From assembly GCF_019880585.1 (NCBI RefSeq), contig NZ_JAINVV010000004.1:496001-560000 (forward strand): DNA of 64,000 bases, written 5' to 3'. Within the stretch, counting starts at the first letter, position 1; every line of letters starts with the position of its first letter. The notes beneath the pieces are model-generated. The model saw nothing but the letters and a program-made list of their open reading frames with translations, had not been told where the DNA came from and searched no databases. Source of the DNA: Sphingomonas colocasiae (GTDB taxonomy: Bacteria > Pseudomonadota > Alphaproteobacteria > Sphingomonadales > Sphingomonadaceae). This document shows positions 45,163 to 53,893 of the stretch, in pieces. The position numbers and the translations under genes are program-made.

Positions 45163-47330
45163 GCGGGCACGAACGTATCGGCGCCTCGCGCCGCGAACTG
45201 CTGATCGGCGCGCTCCTCGTCGGCGGCACCCTGGTGGTCGGTGGCACGCCCGCGCTGGCGGCGGTCGCCGACGAAGCCGATTTCGTGGCGTTCGGGCCTT
45301 TTGTCCGTATCGCGCCCGATGACAGCGTCACCGTGATCGCCAAATTCTCGGAGCTTGGCCAGGGCGCGCAGAGCGGTCTTGCCGCGCTGGTCGCCGAGGA
45401 GCTCGATGCCGACTGGTCGAAGGTCTCGGTCGAGAATGCCGCCGCCGATGTGAAGCTCTATGCGCGCGGTGGCTTCGGCATCCAGTTGACGGGCGGATCG
45501 GGCAGCATCACCGACAGTTGGGATCAGCTCCGCAAGGCAGGGGCCGCTGCGCGCGCGATGTTCGTTTCCGCCGCCGCCGCCGAATGGGGTGTGCCGGCCG
45601 CCGAGATCACGGTGGAAAACGGCATCCTCAGCCATGCGGGAAGCGGCAAGCACAGCGGTTTCGGCCGATTGGTCGCCGCGGCGGCGAAGGTGACGCCGCC
45701 CGCCGAGCCCAAGCTCAAGCCGGCGAGCGCCTACAAGCTGATCGGCACCAATCGCGTCACCCGGCTCGATGCGCGCGCCAAGTCCACCGGCACGGCGCGC
45801 TTCACCCAGGATGTGCAGTCGCCGGGCATGCTGATCGCCGTCGTCGCGCATTCGCCGCGCTTCGGCGGAACGGTCGCGTCGTTCGACGACAAGGCGGCGC
45901 GCAAGGTCGCGGGCGTCGTCGATGTCGTGCAGATCCCCAGCGGCGTCGCGGTGGTTGCGAGCAACACCCACGCCGCGATCGCCGGACGCGACGCGCTGGT
46001 CGTCCAGTGGAACGACGACAAGGCGGAGAAGCGTTCGTCGGGCGCGATCGCCGAGCAATATCGCGCGATGGCGCATGGCACGGAAGCCGTGCAATGGGCG
46101 CCGTTCGACCAGCGCGGCGATGCCGCCAAGGCGTTCGACGATCCGGCGCGCACGCTCGACATCGACATGACGCAGCCCTTCCTCGCCCATGCCTCGATGG
46201 AGCCGATGAACTGCGTCGCGCTGGTGAAGGAGAAGGGCGCGAAGCTCACCTTCGGCTGCCAGAGCCAGACGATGGACCAGAATGTCATCGCCGCCCTGCT
46301 CGGCTGCGATCCGTCCGATGTCGAGATCGAGACCCTGCCCGCCGGCGGCAGCTTCGGGCGGCGCTCGGTGGCGACGGCGGATTATCAGAAGGAAGCCGTG
46401 GAGGTCGCGCGGCGGATGAAGGGCCGTCCGGTCAAGCTGGTCTGGACGCGTGAGGACGATATGGGCGGCGGCTATTATCGACCGCTCACCCATCATCGCG
46501 CGCGCGTCGCGGTCGATGCGGCCGGCTATCCTTCGGCGTGGGAGCATCGCATCGTCACCGCGTCGCTGATGCGCGGCACGCCGTTCGAGATGGTCATCAA
46601 GGACGGTGTCGACAGCACCGGCGTGGAGGGCGTGCAGGGCTCCCCCTATCTGAAGGCGACGCCTGTGGTCGATGCCAGGGCTTTCCATCCGGAGACCAAG
46701 GTTCCGGTGATGTGGCTGCGCTCGGTGGGCGCCACGCATACCGCGATGATGATGGAGCATGCGATCGACCAGCTTGCACATCGCGCGAAGGTGGATCCGG
46801 TCGCCTATCGCCGCGCGCTCTATGCCAAGGCCAAGGCGGAATCGCACCTCGCCGTGCTCGATCTCGCCGCCCAGAAGGCGGGCTGGGGCAAGCCGATCGA
46901 GAAGGGCTGGGCGCGCGGCGTCGCGGTGCATGAATGCTTCGGATCGACCGTCGCCAATATCGCCGAGGTCAGCCTGGTGAATGGCGAGCCGCGCGTCCGC
47001 CGCGTGGTGGTCGCGATCGATTGCGGCATCGCGGTCGCGCCCGATCAGGTGCGCGCGCAGATGGAGGGCGGCATCATGTATGGCCTGTCCTACACGCTGT
47101 TCGGCGACGTGAAGATCGAGGACGGCATCGTCCAGAACCGGAATTTCGACGGGTATCGCGTGCTCCGCCTGGAGGAGGCGCCGATCGTCGAGGTCCATAT
47201 CCTGCCGTCGACGCGGACTCCGGCCGGCGCGGGCGAACCGGGGACCCCGGTGATCGGGCCGGCCGTCGCCAACGCGCTGCTCGCGCTCACCGGCAAGCCG
47301 ACGACTGCACTGCCGCTGGTGAAGGCCTGA
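45159..47330 (+). CDS. iorB: molybdopterin-binding large subunit of IorAB-type hydroxylase
   Basis: A 723-residue catalytic subunit, exported by Tat with its partner: the N-terminus [23 protein letters not shown] carries a twin-arginine signal. Features are the FARxP-like domain start ([28 protein letters not shown]), [18 protein letters not shown] for cofactor contact, the [20 protein letters not shown] region, and the catalytic-Glu motif [17 protein letters not shown]. IorB-type enzymes oxidise N-heterocycles or aldehydes with water as oxygen source. The substrate is not determinable. It is co-translated with iorA. Usual companion maturation genes (e.g. xdhC-like) are absent from the window. 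Confidence 0.9.
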   Translation: MSGHERIGASRRELLIGALLVGGTLVVGGTPALAAVADEADFVAFGPFVRIAPDDSVTVIAKFSELGQGAQSGLAALVAEELDADWSKVSVENAAADVKLYARGGFGIQLTGGSGSITDSWDQLRKAGAAARAMFVSAAAAEWGVPAAEITVENGILSHAGSGKHSGFGRLVAAAAKVTPPAEPKLKPASAYKLIGTNRVTRLDARAKSTGTARFTQDVQSPGMLIAVVAHSPRFGGTVASFDDKAARKVAGVVDVVQIPSGVAVVASNTHAAIAGRDALVVQWNDDKAEKRSSGAIAEQYRAMAHGTEAVQWAPFDQRGDAAKAFDDPARTLDIDMTQPFLAHASMEPMNCVALVKEKGAKLTFGCQSQTMDQNVIAALLGCDPSDVEIETLPAGGSFGRRSVATADYQKEAVEVARRMKGRPVKLVWTREDDMGGGYYRPLTHHRARVAVDAAGYPSAWEHRIVTASLMRGTPFEMVIKDGVDSTGVEGVQGSPYLKATPVVDARAFHPETKVPVMWLRSVGATHTAMMMEHAIDQLAHRAKVDPVAYRRALYAKAKAESHLAVLDLAAQKAGWGKPIEKGWARGVAVHECFGSTVANIAEVSLVNGEPRVRRVVVAIDCGIAVAPDQVRAQMEGGIMYGLSYTLFGDVKIEDGIVQNRNFDGYRVLRLEEAPIVEVHILPSTRTPAGAGEPGTPVIGPAVANALLALTGKPTTALPLVKA

Positions 47331-47355
47331 AGGCGCAATTTTGAAGCGGCACCGG

Positions 47356-47417
47356 CCCGCTCCCCCACCCAGCCTCCCAGAACATACTGCCGTTGGGAGG
47401 CCGGGTGGGGGAGCGGG
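47356..47417. repeat. intergenic inverted repeat (CCCGCTCCCCCACCC type)
   Basis: 24-base arms (47356-47379 and 47394-47417) are reverse complements with a single mismatch and a 14-base loop. It is the third sequence family of intergenic inverted repeats in this window. It lies downstream of iorB and is likely a terminator as well as a dispersed element. Confidence 0.7.
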
Positions 47418-47598
47418 CGGAACAGGCGAAGGTTCCGGCGATGCGAAGCATCGTTGGAATGCCTGTGGAGGGCGGTGCGGCAATGCGCCGGAGGCGCATT
47501 TTCCAACAAACCTCAACGGCAGCGCCGGACCGGGCGAATCCGGCGGCATTCGCCCCTTCGATATATGCCGAAGGGCTTGCCCGGACCGGTCGTTTCGG

Positions 47599-47616
47599 GT
47601 GCAATGTGCATTGCAC
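47599..47616. promoter_or_regulatory. candidate operator upstream of the AraC gene
   Basis: The dyad GTGCAAT-GTGC-ATTGCAC (7-bp perfect arms) ends 25 bases before the AraC start codon, in the position expected for an autoregulatory site. No second copy was noticed near the adjacent operons. Confidence 0.45.
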
Positions 47617-47641
47617 AATCCATGTTGGCGGGCTGAGTCGC

Positions 47642-48403
47642 ATGATTCGAAGCGAAGATGTCATCAGCGATGAATTGCCGGTCGTGGGGCTCGGCAACGA
47701 ATATATCTCGGGCTTCGTCGATCCGATGCACAGCCACCCCAAGGCGCAGCTCCTCTACGCCATATCCGGCGTCATGGAAGTAACGACCGAACGCTGCAGC
47801 TTCATCATCCCGACCAACCGGGCCATGTGGATTCCCACCGATTGCAGGCATGAGGTGCGCTATCGCGGATCGGCGTCGCTACGCACGCTCTATATCGACA
47901 ATGTCTATGATCTCGAGCCATCGAAATGCCGCGTCCTCGAAGTTTCCAACCTGTTGCGTGCGCTGATCGTCGAGGCGGTGGGGTTTTCGTGTGACTATGA
48001 TGTCGACAGCCGGGAAGGGCGTATCGTCGGCGTGCTGCTCGAGGAGATCAGGCGGATGTCCACCATCTCCTACCACGTCACCATTCCCACGGATCGGCGG
48101 CTGGCGCGCGTGTGCCGCGCGATCCTCGACAATCCAGCGGATGCGCGGGTGATCGACGATTGGGCGTCGCTGGTGGGGATGAGCCGGCGCAGCTTCACCC
48201 GCCTGTTTCGCGAGGAACTCGGCATGGGTTTCGCGCTCTGGCGCCAGCAGGTGCGGCTGCTGGAGGCGATCTCGCTTCTCGAGGCCGGCCATTCGGTGGC
48301 TTCGGTCGCCTTCGACGTCGGCTATGAGAGCCCGAGCGCCTTTACTGCCATGTTCACGCGGACCTTCGGGCGATCGCCCAGCCTTTATGCGGGACGATCG
48401 TGA
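47642..48403 (+). CDS. AraC-family transcriptional regulator
   Basis: A 253-residue regulator. The N-terminal cupin sensing domain (about 15-130; MHSHPKAQLLYAISGVMEV and AMWIPTDCRHEVRYRG) is followed by two HTH motifs about 160-250 (WASLVGMSRRSFTRLFREEL; EAGHSVASVAFDVGYESPSAFTAMFTRTFGRSP). The pattern fits activators of catabolic genes whose inducer binds the cupin. ATG 47642 begins MIRSEDVISDEL, just after the dyad; the longer frame upstream is rejected. It converges, with a 30-base gap, on the serine hydrolase gene that ends the dgcN-dgcA operon. It is the nearest regulator to that operon, a plausible partner but unproven. Confidence 0.9.
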   Translation: MIRSEDVISDELPVVGLGNEYISGFVDPMHSHPKAQLLYAISGVMEVTTERCSFIIPTNRAMWIPTDCRHEVRYRGSASLRTLYIDNVYDLEPSKCRVLEVSNLLRALIVEAVGFSCDYDVDSREGRIVGVLLEEIRRMSTISYHVTIPTDRRLARVCRAILDNPADARVIDDWASLVGMSRRSFTRLFREELGMGFALWRQQVRLLEAISLLEAGHSVASVAFDVGYESPSAFTAMFTRTFGRSPSLYAGRS

Positions 48404-48433
48404 AGGCCTGATTCTCGCGACGTTACCGGATCG

Positions 48434-49897
48434 CTACCGTGTGCGGGCGAGCAGGAGCCCCTGCGCCCGCCCGGCCTTGAGCGTATAGCCGGTAACCTTC
48501 CGGCTTCTGTCGCGGGCGAAGGTCAGCGTGACGCCGTCGCCGAAGAATATGTCCTTGCCCTGAGGAGCGAAGTGCGTCGCCGGCAGAAAGCCGACGCGGA
48601 GATCGAGGCCGTTGCCTGCGGCGGACAAGATATGATCGGCGTCGAGTTCCGCGCTTGCGTAGCGACCTGCATAATCCTGCAGCGAATAGGGCTTTTCCAG
48701 CACATAGGGCGGTGATTTGGCCGTCTGGTCGACCGATCCGCGATATCGCGGTTTGGGCTGTTCCGTTGGTGGGCCCCTCAGCAGATCCTGGGGCAGATAC
48801 AGGTCCGCCACCGCGCGGCTCAGATTGGTCGCGGGCGCGCCGCCCAGATTGCAGAGGACGGTGACCGCGAGCTTTTGCGCGGGGAAAAGCAGCATGTTCG
48901 TCGCATAGCCCGGAATGCCGCCGGAATGGCTGACCACGGGCAGGCCGCGATACTCTCCGACGGTGAGGCCCAGCGCATAGGTGGGCGAGCCCTCGTCCGC
49001 CCGGGCCGGCTTGCCGTCGTTGAAGACTCCGGGCGTCCGCAGCGCGTCCACCAGCGCCTGGGGATTGGGGCCGAGCGATGGGTGGAGGAAATTGTTCGAC
49101 CAGATCGCCATGTCCTGGACGGAGGTCAGCACCGCGCCGTCGCCCTGGATCTGGTCATAGGTGGGGCGCCAGATCGCGAAGCCCTTGCCGTCGTCGCGCA
49201 TATAATGGCCGGGCGCGCGGTTCTTCATGATCATCTGGCGGTCGTCGTAGACGCGGGTGTGCAGCATGCCCATCGGTTCGAACACGTTGCGGCCGAGAAA
49301 CTCACCGAGCGGCTGGCCGGCGACGCGCTTGACCACGATCCCCAGCAGCACATAGCCCGAATTGCTGTAGGTATAGGCCGTTCCGGTCGGGAAGTTCAGC
49401 TGCTTCTGACGGGCGATGAGGCCGAGGATCTTTTCCTCGGTGACCGCGTCGAGCCAGTTCCAGCCCGAGAATTCCAGCAATGTCAGGAAATCGCGGATGC
49501 CGCTGGTATGATTGGCGAGATGGCGCAGGGTGATCGGGCGGCCATATTCGGGAATTTCCGGCACATATTTGCGGATATCGTCGTCCCAGGACAATTTCCC
49601 CTGCTGCGCGAGAAGCTCGACGGCGGTGGTGGTGAAATGCTTCGACAGCGACGCGATGTTGAACACCGTATCCGGCCGGTTCGCCACGCCCTGTTCGAGG
49701 TCGGCCATGCCGTAGCCCGCCTGGAAGACGGATCTGCCGTCACGGGTCACGCCGACGGCGCAGCCCGGGCTCGTGCTGCTCGCCCAGGGCGCGAAGATCG
49801 CGTCCACGGCTTCCTTCCGCGGCTCCGCATGCGCGGTTCCGGTCAGGCAAAGGCTGAGAGCGATACAGAGGCCAGGTCTCGTCATCGGATCGTCCAT
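48434..49897 (-). CDS. secreted serine hydrolase, beta-lactamase/S12 peptidase family
   Basis: A 487-residue exported enzyme of the penicillin-binding/class C beta-lactamase fold. The signal peptide is MTRPGLCIALSLCLTGTAHA. The active-site triad is complete: SLSK (Ser83, Lys86), YSN (Tyr177) and HSG (His324) in VSHSGGIPGY. A C-terminal extension of about 100 residues (KPYSLQDYAGRYASAELDADHI) fits the lipocalin-like domain of D-aminopeptidase or esterase-type S12 members. Its place as the third gene after dgcN and dgcA suggests it frees D-amino acids, or opens D-residue-containing substrates, in the periplasm. True beta-lactamase activity is unlikely but possible. Confidence 0.88.
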   Translation of the reverse strand: MDDPMTRPGLCIALSLCLTGTAHAEPRKEAVDAIFAPWASSTSPGCAVGVTRDGRSVFQAGYGMADLEQGVANRPDTVFNIASLSKHFTTTAVELLAQQGKLSWDDDIRKYVPEIPEYGRPITLRHLANHTSGIRDFLTLLEFSGWNWLDAVTEEKILGLIARQKQLNFPTGTAYTYSNSGYVLLGIVVKRVAGQPLGEFLGRNVFEPMGMLHTRVYDDRQMIMKNRAPGHYMRDDGKGFAIWRPTYDQIQGDGAVLTSVQDMAIWSNNFLHPSLGPNPQALVDALRTPGVFNDGKPARADEGSPTYALGLTVGEYRGLPVVSHSGGIPGYATNMLLFPAQKLAVTVLCNLGGAPATNLSRAVADLYLPQDLLRGPPTEQPKPRYRGSVDQTAKSPPYVLEKPYSLQDYAGRYASAELDADHILSAAGNGLDLRVGFLPATHFAPQGKDIFFGDGVTLTFARDRSRKVTGYTLKAGRAQGLLLARTR

Positions 49898-49977
49898 TCT
49901 CGCTGTGGAGGCCGAGCGCCCCTGCGGGCGCCCGCCTTTATGAAACCGGGTGGCGGAAGCGGTGTGTAGGGCTGTCG

Positions 49978-50961
49978 TCAGCCCCAGAAGTCCGGCCAGG
50001 GTGGTGTCATGGCGCCGTCCTCATAGACGATGCCATTGTCCCAATCCCTGCTTTGCAGCAGCGGTCCGTCCAGGTCGCGGATTTCGCAGATCTGTCCGAG
50101 GATCATCGCCGGCGCCATCGCGACCGAGCCGCCGACCATGCACCCGACCATCAGTTTGAAGCCCTGATCCTGCGCGGCCCTTGCGAGTTCGAGCGCGGCT
50201 GTCAGCCCGCCGGTCTTGTCCAGCTTGATGTTGACGAAGTCGTACCGGCCTTTCAGGTGCGGCAGATCGGCGACGGTGTCGATCGCTTCGTCGGCGCAGA
50301 TCGGCACGGGGCTGGCGAAGTCGATCAAGCCGTCGTCTCCGTCGACGGGCACGGGCTGTTCGAGCAGCGCGACGCCCAATCCCGCCAGATGCGGGGCGAA
50401 CGTCTTCAATTGCTCGACACTCCATGCCTGGTTCGGATCGACGACCAGCCGCGACGACGGCGCGCCGCGATGCACGGCTTCGATACAGGCGATGGGATCG
50501 TCGGCCGCCACCTTGATCTTGATCCAGGGGTAGCGGTGCAATTCCCGCGCGCGCGCCTCATAGCCGGCGATATCGCGGATCCCGATCGTGATGGCGGTGG
50601 TGATCGGGCCGCCGCTGCCGACGCCGGCCTTCTCCCAGGCGCGGGTGCCGCCAAGCTTGGCTTCCAGATCCCACAAGGCGCCGTCCAGCGCATTGCGCGC
50701 ACCGCCCGGGGGCAGCAGCGACAGCAGATCCTGCCGGCCGGCGCCGGCTTCGATCTCGCCGCGAACGGCTTCGATCTGCGCTTGCATGCTTTCCGGCGTC
50801 TCGCCGTGATAATCCACGCCGGCGGCTTCGCCCAGGGCGAGAACACCCTGTTCATGAAGGCGAACCACCACGACCTCGGATGTGGTCTGCACACCGCGAG
50901 AAATGGCGAAAGGCTCCTTCAGGGGCCAGGAGATCGGTTGAACGTCCAGTTTTCGTGTCAT
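49978..50961 (-). CDS. dgcA: enolase-superfamily dipeptide epimerase / N-acetyl-D-Glu racemase (DgcA type)
   Basis: A 327-residue enolase-superfamily barrel. Conserved acid/base residues are present: Lys148-x-Lys150 (IKIKVAA), metal ligands Asp175 (VVDPNQ), Glu201 (LEQPVP) and Asp224 (ICADEA), and Lys246/Lys249 (NIKLDKTGG). This is the L-Ala-D/L-Glu epimerase subgroup. Its position directly after a DUF1611-type gene matches the reported dgcN-dgcA pair of D-glutamate catabolism, in which DgcA racemises N-acetyl-D-glutamate to the L form. The ATG overlaps the dgcN stop (ATGA). The dipeptide epimerase alternative (peptidoglycan L-Ala-D-Glu recycling) cannot be excluded. Confidence 0.85.
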   Translation of the reverse strand: MTRKLDVQPISWPLKEPFAISRGVQTTSEVVVVRLHEQGVLALGEAAGVDYHGETPESMQAQIEAVRGEIEAGAGRQDLLSLLPPGGARNALDGALWDLEAKLGGTRAWEKAGVGSGGPITTAITIGIRDIAGYEARARELHRYPWIKIKVAADDPIACIEAVHRGAPSSRLVVDPNQAWSVEQLKTFAPHLAGLGVALLEQPVPVDGDDGLIDFASPVPICADEAIDTVADLPHLKGRYDFVNIKLDKTGGLTAALELARAAQDQGFKLMVGCMVGGSVAMAPAMILGQICEIRDLDGPLLQSRDWDNGIVYEDGAMTPPWPDFWG

Positions 50962-52016
50962 GGCGCCTGCAATTTGCTGATGATCGCATCCGGAGAGGTG
51001 CGAAGGGGATCGAAGCTCGGAACCTGAAGCAGATCCTCCGCTTCGTCTAGCGCCCGTTCGCTGGCGCCTTCGTCGAGGCGCGAGGTGTTCAGGCTGGCGC
51101 CGACCAGCCGCACGCCGGGATTGGTCAACCGCGCGGCCTGCAGATACATCTCAGCGAGCTGATCGAGCGGCGGAATCCGGATGGCCGGCTGATCGTTGAT
51201 ATGGGCGCGGCCGGCTTCGTGGCAGAGCACGAGCGCATCGGGCTGGGACCCGTGGATCAGGGCGAGGGTGACGCCCGCATAAGCGGGGTGGATCAGCGAA
51301 CCCTGGCCTTCGATGATATCCCAGTGATCGGGGGCGGCGTCGGGCGAAAGCGCCTCCGCCGCGCCGGCCGCGAAGTCGACGACCACCGCGTCCATCGGAA
51401 GGCCCTGGCCGGCGATAAGGATACCGGTTTGTCCGGTGGCCCGGAAATCGGCATCGATGCCGGCCTGGCGCATGGCCTTCGCCAGCGAGAGCGCGGTGTA
51501 TTTCTTGCCGAGCGCACAGTCGCTGCCGACCGTCAGCAGGCGCTTGCCCGGCCGCTTGTCGCCGGTGGCGACGGCGATGCCCTTCGGCGGCTCGCGCACG
51601 TCGATCAGCGCGATGCCGTTGCGCCGCGCCGCCGCGACGAGTTCGGGATTATCGTTCAGTCGGCTGTGGAGCCCGGCGACGATATCCAGGCCCGCATCGG
51701 CGGCGGCGACAAGGCAATCGATCCAGTGCGCCGGAATCCGGCCGCCGGCGGGCGCGATTCCGATCACCAGCGATGCGGCGCCGTTGGCGGCGGCCGTCGC
51801 GGCGTCCATTTCAGGCAACTCCAGATCCGTGCGGCATCCGGGAAGGCGCCATTGCGCCAATACGGTGTCGGGCGCCCAGTCGCGGATGCCGAACGCCGTC
51901 TTGGCGTGGCCGGCCGAAGGGGCGTCGCCGATGAAGAGAAGATAGGGCTTGCGAAGCGAGTATGAAACGCCTGTCCTGGACGGAGGGGCTGATGTCGCGA
52001 TTGTCTGTACGCTCAT
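50958..52016 (-). CDS. dgcN: DUF1611/DgcN-type D-glutamate N-acetyltransferase-like protein
   Basis: A 352-residue cytoplasmic protein of the DUF1611 family. It has an N-terminal Rossmann-like part (KPYLLFIGDAPSAGHAKTAFGIRDW) and the P-loop-like GSDCALGKKYTALSLAK (G164 to K171). The C-terminal half has WDIIEGQGSLIHPAYAGVTLALIHGSQPDALVLCHEAGR. NCBI-type naming (from memory) calls such proteins DgcN, acetylating D-Glu before DgcA acts. About 18 residues precede the usual start, so an internal GTG could be the true one; ATG 52016 is used. It is the first gene of a minus-strand operon with dgcA and the S12 hydrolase. Confidence 0.82.
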   Translation of the reverse strand: MSVQTIATSAPPSRTGVSYSLRKPYLLFIGDAPSAGHAKTAFGIRDWAPDTVLAQWRLPGCRTDLELPEMDAATAAANGAASLVIGIAPAGGRIPAHWIDCLVAAADAGLDIVAGLHSRLNDNPELVAAARRNGIALIDVREPPKGIAVATGDKRPGKRLLTVGSDCALGKKYTALSLAKAMRQAGIDADFRATGQTGILIAGQGLPMDAVVVDFAAGAAEALSPDAAPDHWDIIEGQGSLIHPAYAGVTLALIHGSQPDALVLCHEAGRAHINDQPAIRIPPLDQLAEMYLQAARLTNPGVRLVGASLNTSRLDEGASERALDEAEDLLQVPSFDPLRTSPDAIISKLQAP

Positions 52017-52286
52017 GGATGATCGGGCCTTGCTTGCGGAAGGTCGTCATCGTCCTAGCGGCCGGGAGGGATATGCCGCATCCGTATAAATGCCTGATTC
52101 TCGATCTTTTCCCAATTTCGATGTTTTCGAGAGGCGAGAGAATAAGATGTCGCGTTCGTCGGTGAGGTATTTGCGCCGATGTCAGAGAGTTTACAATGAT
52201 CTTTATTGATATACTCGCGCTGTGATAGGTGGGTGTGTGTCGTATGAGATATGTTAGGTGAAAATACTTAAGGGTGGGTGCTTTAT
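52017..52286 (+). other. gene-free, unusually AT-rich intergenic region
   Basis: 270 bases between the divergent dgcN and esterase genes. The right half (about 52170-52290) is markedly AT-rich, with runs such as TTTACAATGATC and TTATTGATATACTC, unlike the rest of the window. This composition continues into the first codons of the esterase gene. It probably carries promoters; the TATACT-like hexamer at about 52209 has no well-spaced partner that I can fix. It may mark recently acquired DNA. Confidence 0.5.
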
Positions 52287-53588
52287 ATGGGTGATTTTAT
52301 TTGCAGGAATAATTTGATTTCTCGCGCGTTTGTAAGACTGTCGAGAGCGGCGTGCATCGCTGCGTTGCTGGTGTCCGTGGCGCCGTTGCAGCCGGCGATG
52401 GCGGCAAAGGGCGGCGGAGTGGCGGTGAAGCCCGGGCCGGTCACGCTCGGTCAGCGCTTCGTGATCCGTTCGAAGCTGCTGAAGGAGGATCGCGAGATCC
52501 TGGTGCGGCTGCCCGCATATTATGATCGGGCGAAGCAGCATTATCCGGTGCTGATCGTGCTCGATGGCGGGAATCATTTTCTGCACGCGTCCGGCGTCGT
52601 CGATTTCCTCAGCGCCGGCGGCCGCATTCCCGAGATGATCGTGGTCGCGGTGCCGACGATGCAGCGCCGCGCGCGCGACCTGACCGCGCCGTTCGTCAAC
52701 GACGAGAAGGCGCGCGAGGATTACAAGGACATCCCTGTGGGCGGTGGCGCCGCCTTCGCGAACTTCCTGGCGGACGAGGTGATGCCATGGGTGGATTCGC
52801 ATTATCGCACCGCGCCGTACCGTGTGCTGATGGGCCATTCGCTGGGCGGACTGTTCAACTTCATCGCGCTGTTCGATCGGCCCGATGCCTTCCAGGCGCA
52901 TATCGCGGTCAGCCCGTCGCTATGGTGGGACAAGCAGGCCTATGTGACGCTCGCCGAACAGAAGCTCGGCACGCTCAAGCAGCCGCATTTCCTGTTCATG
53001 AGCTGGGGCGACAAGGAGAAGACGATCAGCGAGTCCAGCCAGAAGCTGGTCGACTGGATGACCGCGCATCCGCCCGCCGGCCTGACCTGGAAAGCCCGTT
53101 ATTATCCCGGCGACGATCATGGCACGACGCCGCACCGCACGCTCTATGACGGGCTGTCGGCGCTGTATGAGGGCTGGCTGCCCGATACCAACCTGCACGA
53201 TGCCGAGGATCCCGACTATGTCGCGGAGAAGGATTTTCCGGCGTTGCTCGCCGCGCATCGGGCGGCACGATCGCGCCGCTTCGGCTATGACGTGCCGATC
53301 CAGCCGGTGGAGGCGGACACGCTGGTCAAATGGCTGATCAAGCGCAAGCGGCTCGACGAGGCGCTGGCCACCGCGCGGCGCCATGCGGCGCTGTTCCCCG
53401 AATATTCGGACTTTCAGGAGGGGCTGGGCAAGGTGTTGACTGAAATGGGCCGCCATGCCGAAGCGCTTCCCCATTACGAGGCCGCCATCAACGATCCGGG
53501 CGAATATAACGATGTCTGGAGCGACGCCGTCCGCCTCCGCAAATTGCGCGATCAGGCGAAAGCGCCATCCGCCCCGGCCTCCAATTGA
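52287..53588 (+). CDS. exported IroE/Fes-like alpha/beta-hydrolase with TPR-like tail
   Basis: A 433-residue hydrolase of the putative-esterase (PF00756) type. A basic N-terminus precedes a signal peptide ending at PAMAAK (about 40). The domain contains VLDGGNHFLHASGVVDFLSAGG, the nucleophile Ser185 in LMGHSLGGLF, an Asp region SPSLWW...MSWGDKEK, and the catalytic His likely in PGDDHGTTPHRTLYD. The C-terminal 90 residues look TPR-like (VKWLIKRKRLDEALATARRHAALFPEYSDFQEGLGKVLTEMGRHAEALPHYE). Close relatives cleave trilactone siderophores or serve as feruloyl/acyl-ester hydrolases. The opening codons are AT-rich. ATG 52287 follows AAGGGTGGG; GTG 52278 is an alternative. Confidence 0.85.
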   Translation: MGDFICRNNLISRAFVRLSRAACIAALLVSVAPLQPAMAAKGGGVAVKPGPVTLGQRFVIRSKLLKEDREILVRLPAYYDRAKQHYPVLIVLDGGNHFLHASGVVDFLSAGGRIPEMIVVAVPTMQRRARDLTAPFVNDEKAREDYKDIPVGGGAAFANFLADEVMPWVDSHYRTAPYRVLMGHSLGGLFNFIALFDRPDAFQAHIAVSPSLWWDKQAYVTLAEQKLGTLKQPHFLFMSWGDKEKTISESSQKLVDWMTAHPPAGLTWKARYYPGDDHGTTPHRTLYDGLSALYEGWLPDTNLHDAEDPDYVAEKDFPALLAAHRAARSRRFGYDVPIQPVEADTLVKWLIKRKRLDEALATARRHAALFPEYSDFQEGLGKVLTEMGRHAEALPHYEAAINDPGEYNDVWSDAVRLRKLRDQAKAPSAPASN

Positions 53589-53893
53589 TCGTCCGCCCAC
53601 CGCGAGTCCTGTTCGGCATAGGTATAAACTGCTGGCTCGTCGGTGGGCGTTGCATGGCCATCAGGCCGATCGGACGCGCCGCCATCCACGACGAATGCCC
53701 GGATTGGCGCGGTAATCGGCCGCCTGGCGGGGCTCTTTCACCCCGTTCGGCATGGCTGGCCCACTTGCAAAGACATCAGACCTGCCGCCGCTATCTGGTG
53801 CCGCGATTCCTGCGTAACCTTTGTGCATCGGAATCGTCACACGAGTTTCACGAACGGTCGCAGAACCGGGGAACTCGCCAGGGAGGAAATCCC
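53589..53893 (+). other. gene-free gap before the LuxR gene
   Basis: 305 bases. It holds the inverted repeat CGCCCACCG (53594-53602) and CGGTGGGCG (53640-53648), possibly a weak terminator of the esterase gene, and ends with an excellent ribosome site GGGAGGAAAT before ATG 53894. A longer in-frame open stretch is arginine-rich and has no start signal, so it is not taken as coding. Confidence 0.4.

Larger units (their letters stand above)
47331..47641. other. gene-free gap between iorB and the AraC gene
   Basis: 311 bases. It contains the inverted repeat at 47356-47417, then a hairpin AATGCGCC-GGA-GGCGCATT followed by TTCC (47482-47500, weak terminator-like), and a 7-bp dyad at 47599-47616 just before the AraC start. 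An open frame entering the AraC gene from 47393 has no ribosome site and poor composition and is not called as coding. Confidence 0.5.

Noticed and set aside
47393-47641. Protein-coding sequence between iorB and araC
   Set aside because: The frame crosses the large inverted repeat and a hairpin, lacks a ribosome site and starts in GC-rich repeat sequence.
53585-53893. Upstream extension of the LuxR frame as a fused N-terminal domain
   Set aside because: The extra 103 residues are Arg-rich without domain character and the strong GGGAGGAAA site directly precedes ATG 53894.
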